Part shown: piece after piece, positions 15,824 to 25,618 of the stretch
Layout: each line of letters starts with the position of its first letter
Position numbering within the stretch: the stretch's first letter is position 1
DNA from: Terriglobia bacterium
GTDB taxonomy: Bacteria; Acidobacteriota; Terriglobia; Terriglobales; Acidobacteriaceae
Direction of reading: 5' to 3'
DNA length: 32,942 nucleotides
NCBI GenBank assembly: GCA_020072585.1
Contig: JAIQGL010000045.1
Span: forward strand, 1-32,942
Notes under the pieces: generated by a model
Databases searched by the model: none
Told to the model about the DNA's origin: nothing
Seen by the model: only the letters and a program-made list of their open reading frames with translations
Made by a program: the position numbers and the translations under genes

Positions 15824-15840
15824 AGTGCGAAAATCGCACT
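15824..15840. promoter_or_regulatory. Perfect palindrome ahead of the amidase gene
   Basis: AGTGCGA-AAA-TCGCACT has seven-base-pair arms and a three-base spacer. It ends 22 bp before the amidase ATG and about 12 bp before its ribosome site. It is well placed for a repressor operator or a mRNA hairpin controlling translation. Confidence 0.5.
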
Positions 15841-15862
15841 AGGAACAATGTAAGGAGCGAAC

Positions 15863-16420
15863 ATGCCAGCCTGGAAAGGAATTATCGGTAAGGGCTTTAC
15901 GGCGAGTGATTTTTCTCAATACGTGACAACCGTTACGTTTAATGCCTGGAGACCACAATTTGTTGTGCTGCACAATACCGCAGTCCCAACCTTCGCTGAA
16001 TGGCACAATGTGCCCGGTGAGCAGAGAATGAAGAACCTTGAGTCTTTTTACCGTGACACCCAAAAATGGTCAGCGGGACCACACCTCTTTGTTGCCGATG
16101 ATCTTATCTGGGTCTTCACACCATTGAACACGCCGGGTGTGCACTCGCCATCCTGGAATGCGATTGCCTGGGGTGTGGAGATCGTGGGCGATTACTCAGT
16201 CGAGCCACTGAGTCCTGCGGTGCGGCAGAACGCTGTTTCCGCGCTGGCAACGCTGCATGAGTTGATGGGTTTGGATCCCTCTACCTTGCGTCTGCACAAG
16301 GAAGACCCTAAGACCACCCATAACTGTCCGGGCAGCAGAATTGTAAAAGCGGATTTCCAGTCGGCTGTTCTGGCGCAAATTGGGACGAACGAGCACCGGC
16401 CAGGGGCTGTTTCGGCATAG
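15863..16420 (+). CDS. N-acetylmuramoyl-L-alanine amidase (Amidase_2/PGRP-like)
   Basis: A 185-aa protein with a good ribosome site (AAGGAG, six bases before ATG). The fold is indicated by FVVLHNTA (zinc-type His37), MKNLESFYRDTQKWSAGPHLFVADDLIW, GVEIVGDYS and LHKEDPKTTHNCPGSRI, where His145 and Cys155 complete the zinc site and Lys150 would assist. It cleaves the bond between N-acetylmuramic acid and L-alanine in peptidoglycan. There is no signal peptide, so it resembles phage endolysins or cytoplasmic amidases needing another export route. No other phage gene is nearby; it may be a captured lysin or a cell-wall recycling enzyme. Confidence 0.85.
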   Translation: MPAWKGIIGKGFTASDFSQYVTTVTFNAWRPQFVVLHNTAVPTFAEWHNVPGEQRMKNLESFYRDTQKWSAGPHLFVADDLIWVFTPLNTPGVHSPSWNAIAWGVEIVGDYSVEPLSPAVRQNAVSALATLHELMGLDPSTLRLHKEDPKTTHNCPGSRIVKADFQSAVLAQIGTNEHRPGAVSA

Positions 16421-16757
16421 ACGACCGGAACAGCGCATCCCCTCGGGCTTGTAGCGAAACTCGGGTTATTCAGAATCCAGCTGTTTGTTCGTACACCTAA
16501 AGACGTTCGTGAACTTTGCCAAGGCTCCTGTTCTTACGTCACCCTCGGCATACTAGATCCAAACTTCGCCCGACCGAAAAAATAAGACCGAGAAAATAAA
16601 AGGTGACATCCAACGCCCTCCCCGGAGGGGGCGCAAACGCCTTCTTTTCCTCACCTTCTGGCGTCACAAGTGCCCCTGAGGAGACAAGGCGATAGGCGCT
16701 TTCCATGTCTTTTAATATGGGAAAGCTCTAATCACTAGGTCATAATGTTCGTCTTAA
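16421..16757. other. 337-bp intergenic region with GC hairpin
   Basis: No gene was seen. CGCCCTCCCCGGAGGGGGCG at 16614-16633 can fold into an imperfect hairpin, followed by CAAACGCCTTCTTTTCC, a loose T-rich tail; it is a candidate terminator for the amidase gene. The downstream part is presumably the promoter of the hybrid kinase gene at 16758. I checked for known riboswitch signatures by eye and found none. Confidence 0.35.
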
Positions 16758-19337
16758 ATGGTCCTCCAAATGCCAAGCCGGATTCGGACACGGCAGATAT
16801 CCTATGGGGTTCTCAGCGTTGTCCTGCTTCTGGGCTCTCCTCTGATTGGCGGATTACAGTTGCAGACCACCGCTGTGTTCCACACCCTGTTGGAGACGAT
16901 AGGCTGTGAACTGGCGCTTGTTACAGGCGCCATGGCCCTGGTCCGCTACTACACGAAGAAAGATGGCACATTCCTGATTCTTGGGAGTGGTTTCCTGGGG
17001 GCAGCCCTTCTTGATTCTTACCACGCGGTGGTTGCCTCTTCCGTGCTGACAAAGATGAGCCCATCCGCTCCTTCCAACCTTATTACATGGAGTGGCGCTA
17101 CTTCACGGGTATTCTTATCGCTCCTGATGTGCGCAAGTGTGATGGTTTGGAGAATCGAGGGCCAGAAACCCGCTCGCGTTCGCGAGAGCGTGGTGTACAC
17201 CCTGGTCGGATTCTGGACCGTAGTGAGCTTTCTCATATTCTTTGTGGCGCCTCTGCCCCGGGTCTACTACCCACAACTAATGATTCACCGTCCAGCGGAA
17301 CTTGCTCCCGCCCTCTTCTTTGCCTTGGCAACGATCGGATACTTGCGCAAGGGGCTGTGGAAGACCGATGATTTTGAAAATTGGCTCGTCCTGTCTCTCA
17401 TTGTGGCCACGGCAAGCCACCTGGCTTATATGGCCCTCTATGGAAAGCCGTTTGACAGTCTCTTCATCGCTGCCCACGTCCTCAAGATCCTCGGATACGC
17501 CTGTGTGCTCAGTGGTCTTTTCATTAGCATGTTTTCGATCTTTCGGCGGGAAGCGGAAACGTCAACTCATCTCTTGCAGGCGAATCAATCGCTTGCCATT
17601 GAGATCGCCGAACGCCGCCAGATTGAGGAGGAATTGCGGCATACTCAGGACGAACTGGAACAAAGAGTCGAGGCCAGAACAGCCGACCTGGCAAGGGCCA
17701 ACGACGCATTACACCTGGAGATAGCGGAGCGCATCCGCGCAGAGCGCGCAGCGGATGCAGGCAATCGCGCCAAGAGTCAGTTCCTGGCCAACATGAGCCA
17801 TGAAATCCGAACACCGCTCAATGGCGTGATTGGCATGACTGAACTGGCGCTTGAAACCCAATTGGGACTTGACCAGCGCGAGTATCTCACCACGATAAAG
17901 TCCTCAGCTGGTTCACTGCTCTCCATCATCAATGACATTCTGGATTTTTCCAAGATTGAAGCCGGCAAGCTGAACATAGAAACGATCGATTTTTCATTGC
18001 GCGATGTTCTTGATGATGTAATGAAAACCTTGTGCCTCCGTGCTCACCAGAATCGACTTGAGTTGATTTGCCACGTGCCCGCAGACGTTCCCGATGCATT
18101 GCAGGGAGATCCCATTCGCTTGCGCCAGATCCTGACGAATCTGGTGGGAAACGCAATCAAGTTTACCTCTGTCGGCGAAGTCGTGGTCCACATCACCACG
18201 GGAAAAAGGACAGAACGGGATGTGCTCCTTCATTTCGCGGTTACTGACACCGGAATTGGGATTCCCGCGGAAAAGCATCGCACGATATTCGAACCTTTCA
18301 CCCAGGCCGATAATTCGACGACCAGGAAATATGGCGGAACCGGCTTGGGTCTCGCCATTGCCTCCCGTCTGGTGCAGATGATGGGAGGAACCATTTCCGC
18401 CGAGAGCCAGGAAGGGATTGGCAGCACGTTCAGCTTCAGTTCTTGTTTTCCCCTGCAAAGTACGGCCCACAGCAATGGCAAGGTCGCCGACCAGCTCAAA
18501 GATGTCCCCGTATTGGTAGTGGATGACAACCTAACCAGCCGCACCATCCTTCATGACATTCTGCTCAGCTGGCGCATGAAGCCCACCATGGTTGACGGGG
18601 CGCAGAAAGCGCTAGCCGTACTGGAAGAGGCTGAGGCAATTGGAACCCCATTTCCCCTGGCCCTGGTCGATGCACAAATGCCGGATGTCGACGGATTTTA
18701 TCTGGCTGAAAAGATCAATCAAAATCATTTGCGGACTACATCGCTTATTGTCATGCTGACTTCGACTGAATTGCACAGAGGCGCAGACCGATGTCGAGAG
18801 CTTGGAATCGGCGCCTATCTTGCCAAGCCGGTCAAAGAATCTGAATTGCTCAGAGCCATCACGACGGAGCTTGGATATGACGACAACAACTGCGCGGAGA
18901 AGCAATCTCTCGTCCCTGGACTGGGTGGTCCCGCGATCCAGAGACAGCTAAGAATACTGGTGGCAGAAGACAATCCCGTGAACCAAACCTTGGTAGTCCG
19001 GCTTCTTGAGAAGAAAGGCCACGCGGTTGCCATCGCGGAAACAGGAAGAACAACGCTCGAGCTGGTGGAAAGAGAACCGTTCGATCTCATCCTGATGGAT
19101 ATCCAAATGCCGGAAATCGATGGCCTGGAAGTCACAGCGACGATTCGGCGGCGCGAAATGTCGGGCAGGGGGCACATTCCGATCATCGCCATGACTGCGC
19201 ATGCCATGGTAGGTGATCGTGACCGCTGTCTGCATGCGGGAATGGATCATTACCTTTCAAAACCCCTCGACCCCAAGCAGCTTTTCGCCGCTATTGACCA
19301 CCTTTGCGCTGCTACGACAGAACCGTTCCACAACTAA
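16758..19337 (+). CDS. MASE3-like membrane hybrid histidine kinase with two receivers
   Basis: An 859-aa protein. Residues 1-260 hold about eight membrane segments and the pattern FHTLLETIG...LLDSYHA, which resembles the MASE3 sensory domain. A long coiled coil (270-340) leads to [20 protein letters not shown] (His348). ATPase motifs are [25 protein letters not shown] and GGTGLGLAI. Receiver 1 (about 570-690) has [11 protein letters not shown] and receiver 2 (about 715-840) has [13 protein letters not shown]; both keep the phospho-Asp. This is the BarA-like layout without a fused HPt, so it would need a separate HPt, such as the one at 14755. The start has a weak ribosome site. Its signal is not known. 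Confidence 0.92.
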   Translation: MVLQMPSRIRTRQISYGVLSVVLLLGSPLIGGLQLQTTAVFHTLLETIGCELALVTGAMALVRYYTKKDGTFLILGSGFLGAALLDSYHAVVASSVLTKMSPSAPSNLITWSGATSRVFLSLLMCASVMVWRIEGQKPARVRESVVYTLVGFWTVVSFLIFFVAPLPRVYYPQLMIHRPAELAPALFFALATIGYLRKGLWKTDDFENWLVLSLIVATASHLAYMALYGKPFDSLFIAAHVLKILGYACVLSGLFISMFSIFRREAETSTHLLQANQSLAIEIAERRQIEEELRHTQDELEQRVEARTADLARANDALHLEIAERIRAERAADAGNRAKSQFLANMSHEIRTPLNGVIGMTELALETQLGLDQREYLTTIKSSAGSLLSIINDILDFSKIEAGKLNIETIDFSLRDVLDDVMKTLCLRAHQNRLELICHVPADVPDALQGDPIRLRQILTNLVGNAIKFTSVGEVVVHITTGKRTERDVLLHFAVTDTGIGIPAEKHRTIFEPFTQADNSTTRKYGGTGLGLAIASRLVQMMGGTISAESQEGIGSTFSFSSCFPLQSTAHSNGKVADQLKDVPVLVVDDNLTSRTILHDILLSWRMKPTMVDGAQKALAVLEEAEAIGTPFPLALVDAQMPDVDGFYLAEKINQNHLRTTSLIVMLTSTELHRGADRCRELGIGAYLAKPVKESELLRAITTELGYDDNNCAEKQSLVPGLGGPAIQRQLRILVAEDNPVNQTLVVRLLEKKGHAVAIAETGRTTLELVEREPFDLILMDIQMPEIDGLEVTATIRRREMSGRGHIPIIAMTAHAMVGDRDRCLHAGMDHYLSKPLDPKQLFAAIDHLCAATTEPFHN

Positions 19338-19481
19338 GCTCCCTGTTCGGTCTGAACGAAACCTTACTAGGTAAATGTCATGCGCGCGCCAAATGCCTGA
19401 GCGCGAGGCAATAACTGGCACGCATGCACGCCGCTGCGGACTCAGATGAATGTTTGGCCGTGCGAGAGACAGTTTCAGCGC

Positions 19482-20330
19482 TTAAAGATCAGCATTCTTG
19501 AGATACAGTTCTGTCTCGACGACGAACTCTGCCAGGGCGCCGAGGGCAATCGCCGCTTCCGTCAAAGGAGTTTTTCCGAATTGTTGCAGGTAGGAATTGA
19601 TTGCCGGCAGATACGGCTTCACCTGTTCGACCATCGCCTGGAGCGCTGGGCGAGGCACACCCTGACGCCGCTCTTCCCGCTCCGTATCGTCTGTTGCTCC
19701 CCAGGAACGAATCAGAGGAAGAAGAGGACTGAGGTTGGCTGGAAGCCCGCTAAGATCTGTCTCCCGCGGCGCAGACGGCATGTGCGATAAAAAGCTGGTT
19801 GCAGCTTCGATGATCTGTCCGGCCCTATCCGCCGCCGGCGAGAAAAGGTAAATCGCCAGCCCATTGCGATAAAGGTGAATACTCTCTTCCGCTCCCAGGT
19901 TCGCTATCTGAAGCAGACGTAGGAAATCGGCGTGGTTAAGCATTCCGCTGGACCGGCCAGGAAGAGATCCACTCCTTGTAAACACCGGATAGCTCCGCCC
20001 GCCCAGAACAATTTCGTTCGCATGCCTGAGAAGCTGGATCTTGTCAGGGCGGTTCAGGGCAATTGGCTCAACATCGAGATCTAAGAACAGCATGATCCGA
20101 AGGAAGCTATCGTTCGCAAGCAACCGCGCACGCAAATCACGAACCTTAAAGGCAGTCTTGCGGAGGAATGGCTGGCCCGAACTCGCAACCAGCACCGCCC
20201 TGTTCCGCTGGTCCTGCGTGAATGTGCAAACATTGGGATCAAATTCCTTACATGAAGAGACCTTTGACCCACGATCTCTAGCTATTTCCTCCAAGACTTC
20301 TTGAGCGCTTTGCAACCTGGTCTCCGGCAT
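19482..20330 (-). CDS. Unknown protein in immunity-gene position after the RHS toxin
   Basis: Three ATGs lie close together (20339, 20336, 20330). GCGGAG directly precedes the first, so the third, nine bases after GGAG, fits best and gives 282 aa. The protein is soluble and mainly alpha-helical, with a Cys pair near the N-terminus (SSCKEFDPNVCTF), SGQPFLRKTAFKVRDLRARL, LFLDLDVEPIALN and a helical C-terminus, TEAAIALGALAEFVV. No family is recognised. It begins just after the RHS stop codon and is on the same strand, the normal place of an immunity protein. At 282 aa it is long for one, so a chaperone or unrelated partner remains possible. Confidence 0.7.
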   Translation of the reverse strand: MPETRLQSAQEVLEEIARDRGSKVSSCKEFDPNVCTFTQDQRNRAVLVASSGQPFLRKTAFKVRDLRARLLANDSFLRIMLFLDLDVEPIALNRPDKIQLLRHANEIVLGGRSYPVFTRSGSLPGRSSGMLNHADFLRLLQIANLGAEESIHLYRNGLAIYLFSPAADRAGQIIEAATSFLSHMPSAPRETDLSGLPANLSPLLPLIRSWGATDDTEREERRQGVPRPALQAMVEQVKPYLPAINSYLQQFGKTPLTEAAIALGALAEFVVETELYLKNADL

Positions 20331-20345
20331 GCCCATCATCTCCGC

Positions 20346-23300
20346 CTACTTGCAAGGAGTGATTGGATACTGATTGTAAACCTGATCCATGATTTGCTGG
20401 AGTTGGTCCGGTGTGGGTATCCCTGAGCCATAGGGCCAGAGGGTTCTGAAAGCGTTTGTAATCTGCTGGTGATACGCGGCATCAAGCGGCACCGTAGGAC
20501 CGTTGGGATCACCGCCTAAATATTTCGGCGTGATGTGATGGTCCTGGGTTCCAGTTTTGTTGGGATACTGTTGTTGGGCATTGGCAATGTCTTCGTCGGA
20601 GTAGCAAGGATCATTGTTGTTGCCGCCGCCAGGAGGATCCTTTCTTCCCGGATTGGCGGTATCAGGTATCGCAGGGTTGAGCGCATCGCCGAGAGCATTT
20701 GCAGCATCGTTGATGGCGTGCATCAGCGGAGGCGCCCAGATGGGAGCGGTGGCTATGGCAATTCCGCCGGCCACAATCCAGCCCGGGGGACCAAACTCAG
20801 CTGCAACGGCAGCTGCGGCACACTGGGGACAATTTCCGCTTGGGTCAGTGAAATTTACCGGGCTGTTGCGAACATAGCCATAGAGATTTGCGTCACCGCC
20901 CAGAAACCCGATCGGGTCAGGGCTGACGAACCGTCCCAGGGCGGGGTTGTAGTATCGCGCGCGGTAATAATAAAGATTGCCATCGTTTTCCCTTCCCGTG
21001 TATTGGAATACGTTGGCGCTGCTGACGCCGGAGGCCGTGGTGCGGCCAAAGGGATCGTACGTATACGAAGTCACCAGATTGCCGGCAGCATCCGCCAGGG
21101 CGAGCGTACTGCCCGAGCCGTCCTTGAGCGCGGTCAGTACGCCGGAAGAATCGGCGCGGCTGAACACCTCATCCGTTGCTCCCGTGATCAGGTTGGCAAG
21201 CACTGTGCTTCCTGAGCGCTCTTGTGCGGGATTGAGAATGTCGTAAAGGAAAGACGTTCCCGCCGGATTGGCGATCCTGCGCCCGAAAGCGTCATATTGA
21301 AGGTTTACGCCGTTCAGCGCCGCCAAACGGTTCCGCGAATCCCAAGTGAAGCTGTTGGCTCCATCGGAAAGCATGTTGCCATTGGGATCATAGGAAACCG
21401 GCACACCGCCCCAGCTGATCAACTGGTTGGCAGCATCATAGGTCGCGGATGTGACGGGCGCGGGCAGACCGGTGCGCGCGAAGGTACCGGCTATTTGTGT
21501 TCTCCGGCCGACTTCGTCATAGCCGTACGAAAGATTGCCAAGCGTGTTGGCCCCGAACTGGTAAGTCAGGCCGGTTAACCGCGAAGCATCGTCATAGCTG
21601 TAGGAGACGACAACGTTATTCGGCAGAGTCACCGACGAGCGGCGGTTCGCTACATCGTAGACGATCGAAGTAACAGAGCTCCCCTGGGTAACCTGGGTCG
21701 GGCGGTTCGCGTTGTCCCATGTATAGGAGACCGGAGTCTGCCCGCTTACGGTCATGCTGGTCCGTCGCCCGGCAGCATCGTATGCGTAGTTGATGGAGCC
21801 TTGCGGAGTGGTCTCAGAAACCAGCCGGTCGAGATTGTCATAAGTCCGGCTAATCGCGCCGCTGATGCTATCCAGGGCCTGCGTAAGCCGGTTACCAGCA
21901 TCATAGCTGTAGGTAATGGTGCCCTGATAAGTGGTTGAGCCTCCATTGACGACCGTGCCAAACCCCGCCATGGTGGTGCGATTCAGAGCGTCAAAGTTGA
22001 AAGTGGTGAGCTGCCCCTTCTTGTCAGTGTATGAAACCAAATTACCGTTCTGGTCAAAACTGAAGGAGTCCTGGCGCTGTAGCGGATCGATTCGCGCCAC
22101 CACGCGCTCCATGTTGTCATGGACCCAATTGGTGGTGTGGCCAAGAGCATCAGTAAAGCTGACCAGATTGCCATTGCTGTCATAGCTGAAAGACGTTGTC
22201 CCTTGCAGCGGATCGGTCATCTGCACGAGTTGATTGAAAGCGTTATAGGAATATTTAGTAACCCGTCCTGAAGCATCCGTCAGCGCCGCCAGACGCCCTG
22301 CGCTGTCCACGAACCGCGACGTTGTATTCCCCAGCGGGTCAGTGATGCTCACCAGGTCAGCACCATCGAAAGCAAGTTGCAGGGCATTGCCTGCCGGATC
22401 GGTGATGGAGACAGGCAGTCCCTGCGAGTTATATTGCAGGGTCGTCTCGTGGCCAAGAGCGTCAGTGATACCAACTAGATTGCCCGAGCCGTCAAAGGAG
22501 AACAGGTTGGTGTGACCCAACGGATCAGTTACCGAGGTGCGCTGATTGAAATTGGGCTCATAAGTAAATGAAGTTGTGACGGCACTGGGTGTCCCCGCTA
22601 GACGAGTCACACTGGTAACGTTCCCCAGAGCATCATAGGTATATGAAGTCTGGCGGCCCAGAGAGTCCGTCACGCTGTTCAGTAGGTTGGTATTCGGATC
22701 GCGATTGTACGTGGTGGTCTGCTGCTCCGTCCTGCCGAGCGCCACGATCCTGCTGCTGGTGTAGCCATTCGCGGTGAAGCTCATACGGGTAACGGTCCCG
22801 CGAGGATCGGTCATGTCAGTCTGCGTGATCTTCCCCGTTACCGGATCAGTGGTATAGCTAAAAGCAAAGCTGGAATTATCCGCCTGGGTCTGCCGGATGA
22901 CCCTGCCGTTCTGGTCGTACTGGTTCGTGAGATAGAAGATCCCACGGGAATCCTGAACGGACGTCATCTGGTTGAAAGCGTCATAGGTGTAGTTCCACAC
23001 GCCACCATTGGCGTCAACCACGTGTGTGAGGCGGCCTCCTGCATCGTAAGAATAGGAAACCGTGCGCCCGATATTGTCCTGTGCCTGCGTGATGCGATTG
23101 CCGGAATCATAGGTGAACTGGATCCAGCGGCCATTGGGCGTGGCAATCTGAGTGAGATTGTGACTTCCATCGCGGGTAAAGATCAACGAGTTGCCGTACC
23201 TGTCGCGCATGCTGTTGGGAGCAGCAGAGCGGCCATTGTTCGACGCATCTGAGTCAGGGAAACAATAGACGGTACCGTCTTTCTTGGTGAGTGTCCATGA

Positions 23301-25586
23301 ACCAGAAGGGGAGCATCCCTGGAACTTGAGGATAGCGCCGTAAAAGTCTGTGCCCGACGTGGTGTGCTCATACACCGCATTCGTGAAATCGCAGTAGCCG
23401 TTCGCGCCGGTGCAAGGCGAGATTCTCTGGAAGTGTATGCGCCCGCCATTAGGAAGAATGAGGTCCTGGAAGGTATAGCCTTCAGGGAAGGTGTTGTTGT
23501 CGCCCACCATGAACATGTCATATGGCATGCCGGTTCCCACTCCAAAAGAGCGGGAGACAGGATCATTCTGGCGATAGGTTCGGCTCAGAACAATCGGGAT
23601 AAGGTCCTGCAGGGCTAGGTCTGTTTTGCTGTACACAAAGAGACCTGTGCCCATGTCAATCGGGTCTCCACCATTGTCATTGTTTCCGGACTGCGGTCCA
23701 GTGGGGGGAGCATTGCCCGGGTTTGAGACCATGGCGCCGGTAAACTCATAGATCTCCACTCCAGGATCAGGAATGACCTGAGAACGGTCGGCGGAGACTC
23801 TGCCCTGTCCGTAAATGAACCAGCCTTTTTGGTCGGCAGAGTAGTTCCAGAACTGGAAAGGAGTTCCCGGTGGATACATGTGCGCGTTGGGATAGAACAA
23901 GCGCGCGCCTTTGGGACCGCTGCTACTAGTAACCTTAATATAAGAGCCGCCTGGCTGGATGGTGAAATAAATGGGCACGGGAACGCGCGGCAGCGGGAAT
24001 GGCGGACGATCCAGCGGAACGGGAGTGATGGTGATCTCGGTTACGGCCTTGCCGTGAGCATCCGTGATCACGGTGTTCGCGGGCAGGTGCAATTCGAGTC
24101 CGGGAAGCAGCGGTGAGGTAACAACGGTTTCTGCGGCCGTGGGGGATGGAATCTTCACCGCATGGGCGGTATCGAGCGGAGTCATCCAGATCACGTACGA
24201 AAGAACATTGGTAACGCGGTCCTTGATATCCACGCCCACTTCATAAACACCATACTTGCGCAGCACCGTGCTGGCCGCATCGCCAAAGATCATCATGGCA
24301 CTATGGCCCGCTGGTACGTCTTTGAGGAGAAACCTCCCCGTTCCGTCACTGAAAGCTGACTGGGCGCCGATCTGCAACTTCACATGAGCGAGTGGGGTGC
24401 CATCCAGCTTCAGCACCTGCCCTGCAAGAGCTGTGACTCCGGAGCGCGCCTGTAGCGGAGGCAGGTTCTGCCATGTTGAAGGAGCATTGTGCGTCATCCA
24501 ATCCAGAGTTGGGTTCCATACATCGCTCTGGGGCGCATCGCCGGCTGTGATGAAGGTGAATTCCTTGAAAGCAACGCTGCTTCCGTCAGGATCAACTGCT
24601 CCGGAAAGCCTGACCAAATAGGTTGTTCCCGGAAGTAGTGGCGACTGCGGAGTGATGAAAGCCAGCATGCCGGCTTCCGCGCCGGCGATTTTGGCCTCAA
24701 CCATGCCAAACGGCCCATTCAGGACCACGGTTTGATCGTTGATGCTCTCCATTTGCAACGGACGTGAAAAACGCAGAGCGATCAGCGCATCAACGGGAAC
24801 ATCAGCGGCCCCATCCTGGGGAGAGAAGGCTTTTGCTTCACCCACCTGCACGCTCGCCGGCAGCAAGGACTTGAAATCGGCAACTGTGGAGAAGCTCTGC
24901 AACTGCGGATTAAAAATATCTGCCGACGACAAGGAATTTCCATTCACATCTTTGCCGCCCATCAGCAGCACGCTGCCATCGCGCAGGAGAATTGAGGTAT
25001 GGCCGCGACGCGCCAATGGTGCGCTTGAAACTGCAGTAACGGTCTGCCGGCGCGGGTCCCACAGCTCCGCGCGGCCCAGGGTTTCACCGTTTGCGCCGGC
25101 TCCACCGGAAATCAGCACACGTCCATCCGTGAGCACAGTAGCCGTATGAAAAATACGCGGGGCGGGGAAACCTGAGCTCAGAAGTTGTGAGGTTTCTGTT
25201 TGCGGATCAAAAATTTCGGGGAGCTGAACCAGGTGGCCGTCTGAACCAATTCCGCCGAGGATGAGAACAGTGCCATCCGGCAGAACTGTGGCGGTGTGCC
25301 CGGTTCTGGCAATCTGCAATGCTGCCTGAAGCTGCCTCTCATTGCCCTGGCCATTACGCAACCACATCGCTGCGGTCGCATGGCCCGTCGCATCCTGCCC
25401 TCCGGCCAGCAAAATGGTCCCATTGGACAGAAGGGTGGCTGTTTGTCCGTTTGTCTGCGCCGCATTCGACAGCTGAACGCCGGCAGAAAGCAGCGGTACG
25501 GCAAGGCAAAGAAGAAGAACCACAGCCAAAATGCGAACCAGCCTTCGAGTAATCATTTGCTGCACTCCCAATGAAATGTCCAACAT
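20346..25586 (-). CDS. RHS-repeat protein with Kelch N-terminus and HNH-like C-terminal tip
   Basis: About 1746 aa. Starts at 25622 (GTG, overlapping the upstream stop), 25586 (GGGAG ahead) and 25556 (GGGAG ahead) are possible; I favour 25586. The signal segment is MITRRLVRILAVVLLLCLAV. Then come four Kelch-like repeats (TATVLPDGTVLILGG type, to about residue 260), a bacterial Ig-like domain (FSPQDGAADVPVDALIALRF), and a carboxypeptidase-regulatory-like domain with DGTGRFLLKDVPAGH. A YD/RHS repeat shell (about 740-1540) follows. The core is YTGRENDGNLYYYRARYYNP then GRFVSPDPIGFLGG. The last about 165 residues are the variable tip, holding DHHITPKYLGG and PLDAAYHQQITNAF, an HNH/endonuclease VII-like pattern. 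Surface or exported toxin delivery is the expected role; the shell would encapsulate the tip. Confidence 0.9.
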   Translation of the reverse strand: MLDISLGVQQMITRRLVRILAVVLLLCLAVPLLSAGVQLSNAAQTNGQTATLLSNGTILLAGGQDATGHATAAMWLRNGQGNERQLQAALQIARTGHTATVLPDGTVLILGGIGSDGHLVQLPEIFDPQTETSQLLSSGFPAPRIFHTATVLTDGRVLISGGAGANGETLGRAELWDPRRQTVTAVSSAPLARRGHTSILLRDGSVLLMGGKDVNGNSLSSADIFNPQLQSFSTVADFKSLLPASVQVGEAKAFSPQDGAADVPVDALIALRFSRPLQMESINDQTVVLNGPFGMVEAKIAGAEAGMLAFITPQSPLLPGTTYLVRLSGAVDPDGSSVAFKEFTFITAGDAPQSDVWNPTLDWMTHNAPSTWQNLPPLQARSGVTALAGQVLKLDGTPLAHVKLQIGAQSAFSDGTGRFLLKDVPAGHSAMMIFGDAASTVLRKYGVYEVGVDIKDRVTNVLSYVIWMTPLDTAHAVKIPSPTAAETVVTSPLLPGLELHLPANTVITDAHGKAVTEITITPVPLDRPPFPLPRVPVPIYFTIQPGGSYIKVTSSSGPKGARLFYPNAHMYPPGTPFQFWNYSADQKGWFIYGQGRVSADRSQVIPDPGVEIYEFTGAMVSNPGNAPPTGPQSGNNDNGGDPIDMGTGLFVYSKTDLALQDLIPIVLSRTYRQNDPVSRSFGVGTGMPYDMFMVGDNNTFPEGYTFQDLILPNGGRIHFQRISPCTGANGYCDFTNAVYEHTTSGTDFYGAILKFQGCSPSGSWTLTKKDGTVYCFPDSDASNNGRSAAPNSMRDRYGNSLIFTRDGSHNLTQIATPNGRWIQFTYDSGNRITQAQDNIGRTVSYSYDAGGRLTHVVDANGGVWNYTYDAFNQMTSVQDSRGIFYLTNQYDQNGRVIRQTQADNSSFAFSYTTDPVTGKITQTDMTDPRGTVTRMSFTANGYTSSRIVALGRTEQQTTTYNRDPNTNLLNSVTDSLGRQTSYTYDALGNVTSVTRLAGTPSAVTTSFTYEPNFNQRTSVTDPLGHTNLFSFDGSGNLVGITDALGHETTLQYNSQGLPVSITDPAGNALQLAFDGADLVSITDPLGNTTSRFVDSAGRLAALTDASGRVTKYSYNAFNQLVQMTDPLQGTTSFSYDSNGNLVSFTDALGHTTNWVHDNMERVVARIDPLQRQDSFSFDQNGNLVSYTDKKGQLTTFNFDALNRTTMAGFGTVVNGGSTTYQGTITYSYDAGNRLTQALDSISGAISRTYDNLDRLVSETTPQGSINYAYDAAGRRTSMTVSGQTPVSYTWDNANRPTQVTQGSSVTSIVYDVANRRSSVTLPNNVVVSYSYDDASRLTGLTYQFGANTLGNLSYGYDEVGRRTQIAGTFARTGLPAPVTSATYDAANQLISWGGVPVSYDPNGNMLSDGANSFTWDSRNRLAALNGVNLQYDAFGRRIANPAGTSFLYDILNPAQERSGSTVLANLITGATDEVFSRADSSGVLTALKDGSGSTLALADAAGNLVTSYTYDPFGRTTASGVSSANVFQYTGRENDGNLYYYRARYYNPALGRFVSPDPIGFLGGDANLYGYVRNSPVNFTDPSGNCPQCAAAAVAAEFGPPGWIVAGGIAIATAPIWAPPLMHAINDAANALGDALNPAIPDTANPGRKDPPGGGNNNDPCYSDEDIANAQQQYPNKTGTQDHHITPKYLGGDPNGPTVPLDAAYHQQITNAFRTLWPYGSGIPTPDQLQQIMDQVYNQYPITPCK
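20349..20840 (-). other. RHS C-terminal toxin-like domain (part of the RHS gene)
   Basis: This segment follows the conserved core end (NLYGYVRNSPVNFTDPSG). It starts with a Cys-Pro-Gln-Cys, a hydrophobic patch (WIVAGGIAIATAPIWAPP) and a Gly/Asn/Pro linker. It ends with the DHH...H motif and CK. The pattern of two adjacent histidines, a GG and a distal His recalls HNH-type nucleases, but this is a short motif and the fold is not proven. Confidence 0.55.
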
Positions 25587-25618
25587 GCGTTCTCCCACAT
25601 GATGCTTCCTGGTCTTGA

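Larger units (their letters stand above)
15196..15862. other. 667-bp gene-free region with promoters and short repeats
   Basis: No convincing gene was seen; a 71-codon minus-strand frame (15523-15738) looks spurious. The region must hold the promoters of the HPt operon (minus) and of the amidase (plus). Three AGATAAA copies (15376, 15384 and 15395) and two TTCAGACGG copies 13 bp apart (15461 and 15474) are notable. The stretch around 15360-15415 is AT-rich, as expected of a promoter. Confidence 0.5.

Noticed and set aside
16614-16720. Possible riboswitch ahead of the MASE3-like kinase
   Set aside because: GC hairpin and GCGCAAACGCC were considered as c-di-GMP riboswitch-like, but the conserved core bases of GEMM are not present.
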